NCBI RefSeq assembly: GCF_019049655.1
Contig: NZ_JAFMOX010000065.1
Location: forward strand, 1-64,000
From: Rahnella rivi
GTDB lineage: Bacteria > Pseudomonadota > Gammaproteobacteria > Enterobacterales > Enterobacteriaceae
Length of the DNA: 64,000 bases
Direction of reading: 5' to 3'
The position numbers and the translations under genes are program-made. Positions 60,289 through 64,000 of this stretch are shown in pieces (the stretch's first letter is position 1; each line of letters starts with the position of its first letter). The notes beneath the pieces are model-generated. The model saw nothing but the letters and a program-made list of their open reading frames with translations, did no database searches and was not told the origin of the DNA.

Positions 60289-61356
60289 ATGACAGGAAAA
60301 TTAAAAATCAGGCAAATAGCCGAGTTAACGGGGCTTTCTCCCAGCACTGTTTCCCGGGTATTAGCTGGCAAAGCGAATGTCAGCCCGCAGGCAAAAGAAA
60401 AAGTATTTACCCATGCCAGAAATATGGGTATTTTGCGCGACATTCCCGCCAGCCGCCTGTTAATGAATACTCTGTTAATTTGCGCGCCACCGGCTGCATT
60501 CTCTCCCCATGAAGATCTCTATTATTATGAAGCCATTCAGGAAATAACGGCGGAGGTCAGCCGTTTCGACATTCACGTGCGAAAATGCGCGCTGACGGTG
60601 AATGATCCGGATATCGCCGGTTTCATGCAGGCGCTCAGCCAGTCGGATGTGGATGGCATTATTATTATCGGCATTGATGATGTGATGCTGTACCGGCTGG
60701 CGGCGGAATCCAATAAACCGGTGGTGATGATTAACGCGAAAGACAGCGAAATGCGCCTCGACTGTGTTTCCGCCGATCACTATTCCATCGGCTACAGCGC
60801 GGCACATTATTTATTCCAGAAGGGGCACAGGCCGGTATTGCTGTTCACCGATCTGCGGCGGGAAACCATGATGCAGCGTCTGGACGGTTTCAAACGCGCC
60901 TGTCTTGAACATCACATTGCTTTTGATGAAGCCACTCATCTGCTGATCAATAAAGGTAATGGCAAGGAGCAGGCGCGGGAAAGCATTGATAAATACCTGC
61001 GCGAACATAAACGGGAAACGCTGCCCTCGGCGATAGTCTGCGGCAGTACGCCGATTGCCCACGCCACGCTGGAAGCACTGACCGCAATGGGCATCCGGGT
61101 TCCGGAAGATATTTCACTGATGAGCATGGATTTCGCCCATGAGATGAAAACCGCGACGCCGATGAATTTCACCTCGATGCTGCTGCCCTGCCGCGAGCTC
61201 GGCACGGAGGCGGTGTATATCCTGCAAAGCCGCTTAATGCGCGCCACCAGCGCCAAGTTTAATCTGCTGTTGCAGGGAAAAATCCACAGCGGCCAGTCGG
61301 TGGTCGATGTGAAATGGAAGCGCAAAGGCTTGTATCCGCAGCCGGTTGGGTTATGA
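60289..61356 (+). CDS. LacI family transcriptional regulator
   Basis: 355 residues. N-terminal HTH KIRQIAELTGLSPSTVSRVL (6-25) followed by the hinge region. The periplasmic-binding-protein-like domain (about 60-345) has ADHYSIGYSAAHYLFQKGHR and PSAIVCGSTPIAHATLEALT. It should bind a sugar or sugar phosphate made or imported by the divergent operon. The ribosome site is weak (GAGG, 12 bases away). Confidence 0.88.
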   Translation: MTGKLKIRQIAELTGLSPSTVSRVLAGKANVSPQAKEKVFTHARNMGILRDIPASRLLMNTLLICAPPAAFSPHEDLYYYEAIQEITAEVSRFDIHVRKCALTVNDPDIAGFMQALSQSDVDGIIIIGIDDVMLYRLAAESNKPVVMINAKDSEMRLDCVSADHYSIGYSAAHYLFQKGHRPVLLFTDLRRETMMQRLDGFKRACLEHHIAFDEATHLLINKGNGKEQARESIDKYLREHKRETLPSAIVCGSTPIAHATLEALTAMGIRVPEDISLMSMDFAHEMKTATPMNFTSMLLPCRELGTEAVYILQSRLMRATSAKFNLLLQGKIHSGQSVVDVKWKRKGLYPQPVGL

Positions 61357-61435
61357 GAGATTGCGGTGTAACATGTCGCCATTACAGTGACTTAATCACC
61401 CGGCGTCTTGTTGCCGCTGCCTCACCGGAAACTTC

Positions 61436-62167
61436 ATGAACAAACTCACCGCTTCCGTTTCAGAATCCATTACCCGCGATTTAGCGCTGCGTATTATTCG
61501 TGGTGAGCTGGCCGTTGGCATGCCGATTGCGGGAGAAAATGAGCTGGCGCAGCAGTACGAGGCGTCGCGCACGTCGGTTCGCAACGCGCTTCAGGTGCTG
61601 GGGGCAAAAGGCATGTTACTGATCCAGGCCAAGCGCCGCAGTATCGTCACGCCGCGCGAGCAGTGGAGTTTTCTGGATGCCGACGTGCTCTCATGGCTGG
61701 AAGACGTCGGGATTGAATCCGAACTGGTTGAGCAACTGATGCTCACGCGCCTGATTTTCGAACCGGACGTCGCGGCCATGGCGGCGCTCAATGCCAACGG
61801 AAACGATCTCGCCGCCATCGAAAATGCGCTGCACGCCATGCAGTCCGGGCAGCAAAAGGGTTCTGCCGCCCAGTTTGAACAGGGCGATCTGGCTTTTCAT
61901 ACGGCGGTGCTCAAAGCCTGCCATAACCCGTTCCTCTCCTCCGTCGGCAGCGCGCTGTCTGCGGCGATGCTGCTCTCTTTTAAGCATACCCTCGAAGAGG
62001 ATCTCACTCTGACGCAGGATGCCGTGCAGCAGCACCGGGATCTGTTCGAAGCCATTCGCCTCAAGCAGGTCGACGAGGCGCGCCAGTGCATGCGCCACAT
62101 CTTACTCAGCGCCGCGCACAAACATATCTGGCGTGAGATCCCCGAAAAGTATCAACACTTCTTTTAA
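61436..62167 (+). CDS. dgoR: GntR/FadR family regulator of galactonate genes (DgoR-like)
   Basis: 243 residues (E. coli DgoR 229). Winged HTH at about 10-75 (ENELAQQYEASRTSVRNALQ) and a C-terminal all-helical FCD ligand domain with the metal-site histidines in FHTAVLKACHNPF and QHRDLFEAIR. EQWSFLDADVLSWL corresponds to the DgoR segment NQWNYLDTDVLQWV. It lies 117 bases upstream of dgoK on the same strand, as in the E. coli dgo operon, and a DgoR-type operator sits between them. Confidence 0.78.
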   Translation: MNKLTASVSESITRDLALRIIRGELAVGMPIAGENELAQQYEASRTSVRNALQVLGAKGMLLIQAKRRSIVTPREQWSFLDADVLSWLEDVGIESELVEQLMLTRLIFEPDVAAMAALNANGNDLAAIENALHAMQSGQQKGSAAQFEQGDLAFHTAVLKACHNPFLSSVGSALSAAMLLSFKHTLEEDLTLTQDAVQQHRDLFEAIRLKQVDEARQCMRHILLSAAHKHIWREIPEKYQHFF

Positions 62168-62237
62168 CGCTTTTCCCGCCTGATTCGCTAACTTCCGATC
62201 TCCCTCACAGTAATAAGGTTATTTCTCACCCATCATT

Positions 62238-62250
62238 CTTGTCATACAAG
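62238..62250. promoter_or_regulatory. DgoR-type operator upstream of dgoK
   Basis: CTTGTCATACAAG is palindromic apart from its centre and close to the DgoR site TTGTA(G/C)TACA(A/T). It is nested between CATTCTTG and CAAGAATG arms. It lies 35 bases upstream of dgoK, overlapping the likely promoter. Confidence 0.6.
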
Positions 62251-62284
62251 ATTTATATTGTTGTAACTCAAGAATGAGAATGCC

Positions 62285-63184
62285 ATGCACAAACACTGGA
62301 TTGCCATTGACTGGGGAACCTCGAATTTTCGGGCGTTCCTGATGAAGGATTCCCTCTGTGTTGCCACGACTCACGCCCCCTGCGGCCTGCTTAACGTACC
62401 CGACCGGCAGTTTGCGGCGGCGTTGCAGCCTCTGATTCAGCCGTGGCTGGACGAGTACCCCAGGCTGCCGCTGCTGATGGCGGGAATGGTCGGCTCACAG
62501 CAAGGCTGGCTGGAAGTGCCTTACGTCGCCCTGCCCGCCGGAGGTGAGCAGCTCGCCGCGCAGGTCGCCACGGTGAACACGCCGTGGGGAAGCCCGTGCC
62601 AGATAATCGCGGGCGTCAGCGGCCCAAACGCGTTCGGCCTGCCCGACGTGATGCGCGGAGAGGAAGTCCAGCTGACCGGGCTGGCGGCACTGCACCCGCA
62701 GGCGCAGCACTGTGTGATTTTACCGGGTACGCACAGCAAACATGCCTTCCTGCTGAACGGCCAGATCCGTCATTTCAGCACCTTTATGACCGGCGAAATC
62801 TACGCCGTGATGCTCAACCATTCGCTGCTGGGCCGGGATTTGCCTGAGCCGTCAGACGATGCCAGCGCCTTTGCGCTTGGCGTCAGTCATGCGCCCGCAG
62901 CACCGTTTCTCAGCAATGCGCTGTTCTCGGCGCGCACCCTGCGGCTCGACGGCACGCTGCCTCCTGCAGACGTTGCCAGCTACCTCTCCGGTTTACTCAT
63001 TGGCGCAGAGCTGCTGGCCCTGCCGGAAACGCAGGCGTGGATCGTCGGTTCCCCGGCATTAACCGAACGCTACACCCGCGCTGCCAGCCAGATGGGCATC
63101 AGCCTGCAACCGGCTGACGGCAATGACTGTTTTATTGAAGGCATGGCCGCTATCTGCCGCAGCCTGAACGGAGAACGCACATGA
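62285..63184 (+). CDS. dgoK: 2-dehydro-3-deoxygalactonokinase DgoK
   Basis: 299 residues. It phosphorylates 2-keto-3-deoxy-galactonate with ATP. The N-terminal phosphate loop HWIAIDWGTSNFRAFLM, LLMAGMVGSQQGW, and VMRGEEVQLTGL with ILPGTHSKHAFL match DgoK. It overlaps dgoA by 4 bases (ATGA). Confidence 0.93.
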   Translation: MHKHWIAIDWGTSNFRAFLMKDSLCVATTHAPCGLLNVPDRQFAAALQPLIQPWLDEYPRLPLLMAGMVGSQQGWLEVPYVALPAGGEQLAAQVATVNTPWGSPCQIIAGVSGPNAFGLPDVMRGEEVQLTGLAALHPQAQHCVILPGTHSKHAFLLNGQIRHFSTFMTGEIYAVMLNHSLLGRDLPEPSDDASAFALGVSHAPAAPFLSNALFSARTLRLDGTLPPADVASYLSGLLIGAELLALPETQAWIVGSPALTERYTRAASQMGISLQPADGNDCFIEGMAAICRSLNGERT

Positions 63185-63852
63185 ATGCACTGAATTTTTC
63201 CACCCGCTGGCAGCAATGCCGGTTGCCGCTGATTGCCATTTTACGGGGTGTGACGCCCGCCGAAGCTGAAGGCGTGGCGCGTACCCTGCTGGAATGCGGA
63301 TTTACCTGGCTGGAAGTGCCGCTGAACAGCCCGCAACCGCTGGAGTCGATCGCCATCATGGCGAAAACCGTCGGTGATAACGGTTTTGTCGGCGCGGGTA
63401 CCGTGCTCAGCGAACGTCAGGTGCATCAGGTGGCGGAAGCCGGGGGTCAGCTGATTATCTCCCCGAACCCCGATCTTTCGGTTATCCGCGCCACCTGTGC
63501 GCTCGGTTTAGTCAGCCTTCCGGGCGTCGCCACGCCGGGCGAAGCCTTTGCCGCGCTGAATGCCGGTGCCAGCGCCCTGAAGCTGTTTCCGGCGGAGATG
63601 ATCACCCCGGCCATCACCAAAGCGATGCTGGTGGTATTACCGGAAAAAACCCTGTGCCTGCCGGTCGGCGGGATCAGCGCCGATCCCGCACAAATGCACA
63701 GGTATCTGCAATCTGGCGCACGCGGTTTCGGCCTGGGCGGTGGCCTCTATCAGCCGGGCATTTCCCTGACCGCACTGCGCGAACGCGCGCTGGCTTATCA
63801 GGGCGCGTGGCATCAGGCGCATGAAGCGCTGCTGAGCCGTAAAACCACCTGA
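63181..63852 (+). CDS. dgoA: 2-dehydro-3-deoxy-6-phosphogalactonate aldolase DgoA
   Basis: 223 residues (E. coli about 205). It splits KDPGal to pyruvate and glyceraldehyde 3-phosphate. It is a class I aldolase barrel: LPLIAILRGVTPAEAEG (catalytic Glu region), TWLEVPLNSPQPLESI, GAGTVLSERQV, and the Schiff-base lysine in GASALKLFPAEMI. It has about 15 extra C-terminal residues. It is translationally coupled to dgoK. Confidence 0.93.
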   Translation: MNALNFSTRWQQCRLPLIAILRGVTPAEAEGVARTLLECGFTWLEVPLNSPQPLESIAIMAKTVGDNGFVGAGTVLSERQVHQVAEAGGQLIISPNPDLSVIRATCALGLVSLPGVATPGEAFAALNAGASALKLFPAEMITPAITKAMLVVLPEKTLCLPVGGISADPAQMHRYLQSGARGFGLGGGLYQPGISLTALRERALAYQGAWHQAHEALLSRKTT

Positions 63853-63916
63853 CAGCGGCCACTCTGCTTTCCCTACACATCCCAATAAAAACATAAAATG
63901 ACCTCCGAGGTTTCGT

Positions 63917-64000
63917 ATGACGACACATGCAATTCCACACTCTGTTCCCCGCACCAACCGGCAAACGTTGCTGGTGTGTTTTTTAGCCGCGCTGGCCGGT
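63917..64000 (+). CDS. GalP-like sugar:H+ symporter (5' part only)
   Basis: 28 codons are visible before the window ends, with GAGG seven bases upstream of the ATG. After a polar leader the sequence reads RQTLLVCFLAALAG, which matches the start of helix 1 in E. coli GalP (FFVCFLAALAG) rather than the galactonate transporter DgoT. It probably imports galactose or a related sugar. The call rests on a short stretch. Confidence 0.55.
   Translation, partial: MTTHAIPHSVPRTNRQTLLVCFLAALAG

Overview
The window looks like a chromosomal segment of an enteric gammaproteobacterium (order Enterobacterales). Several proteins read nearly residue for residue like the Escherichia coli proteins I remember (HisJ/ArgT, PurF, AccD, FabB, YfcZ, NlpA, AdiC). 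The backbone order hisJ-ubiX-purF-cvpA-dedD-folC-accD-dedA-truA-usg-pdxB-flk-fabB/mnmC-yfcL-epmC-yfcA-mepA-aroC-prmB-smrB-sixA-fadJ-fadI-yfcZ-fadL-mlaA-yfdC-argW is the E. coli order. The accessory content suggests a Rahnella/Serratia-like Yersiniaceae member. That placement is inference, made without a database.

Layout. (1) 1-11.6 kb: conserved minus-strand housekeeping block. It holds histidine/basic amino acid uptake behind a sigma-54/NtrC-type control region, purine synthesis with a PurR box, folate and fatty acid synthesis, tRNA pseudouridylation and pyridoxal synthesis. (2) 11.6-24.2 kb: accessory genes set around flk. They are an AraC-type regulator with a divergent EamA exporter, a rhodanese divergent from a MocR-type regulator, the transporter YbiR, an adiC-adiA arginine-dependent acid resistance pair, and a Met/His-rich PepSY/DUF2946 pair. 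(3) 24.3-40.9 kb: lipid and translation genes. fabB (FabR and FadR sites), fadIJ and fadL (FadR-like sites) form a visible fatty acid regulon; mnmC, epmC, prmB and smrB act on tRNA, EF-P, ribosomal protein or stalled ribosomes. (4) 40.9-48.2 kb: a complete ccmABCDEFGHI cytochrome c maturation operon, with ccmH and ccmI as separate genes. (5) 48.4-52.6 kb: yfdC, the tRNA-Arg(CCU) gene argW, then an AT-rich degraded island. The island has an integrase pseudogene, a Shedu-type (DUF4263) nuclease gene immediately behind a small WYL-like gene, and about 0.9 kb with no convincing gene. (6) 52.3-64 kb: a DUF3761 secreted protein, a class A acid phosphatase, nlpA, a GNAT acetyltransferase, a three-dehydrogenase Gfo/Idh/MocA plus GPH symporter operon with a divergent LacI regulator, and a dgoR-dgoK-dgoA cluster running into a GalP-like sugar symporter cut by the window end.

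The best candidate for a less-described system is the two-gene Shedu-like unit at 50045-51389 in the argW island. Its nuclease motifs are intact, while the integrase next to it is broken by at least three lesions. A sugar-oxidation operon of unknown substrate (55127-61356) is the second point of interest.
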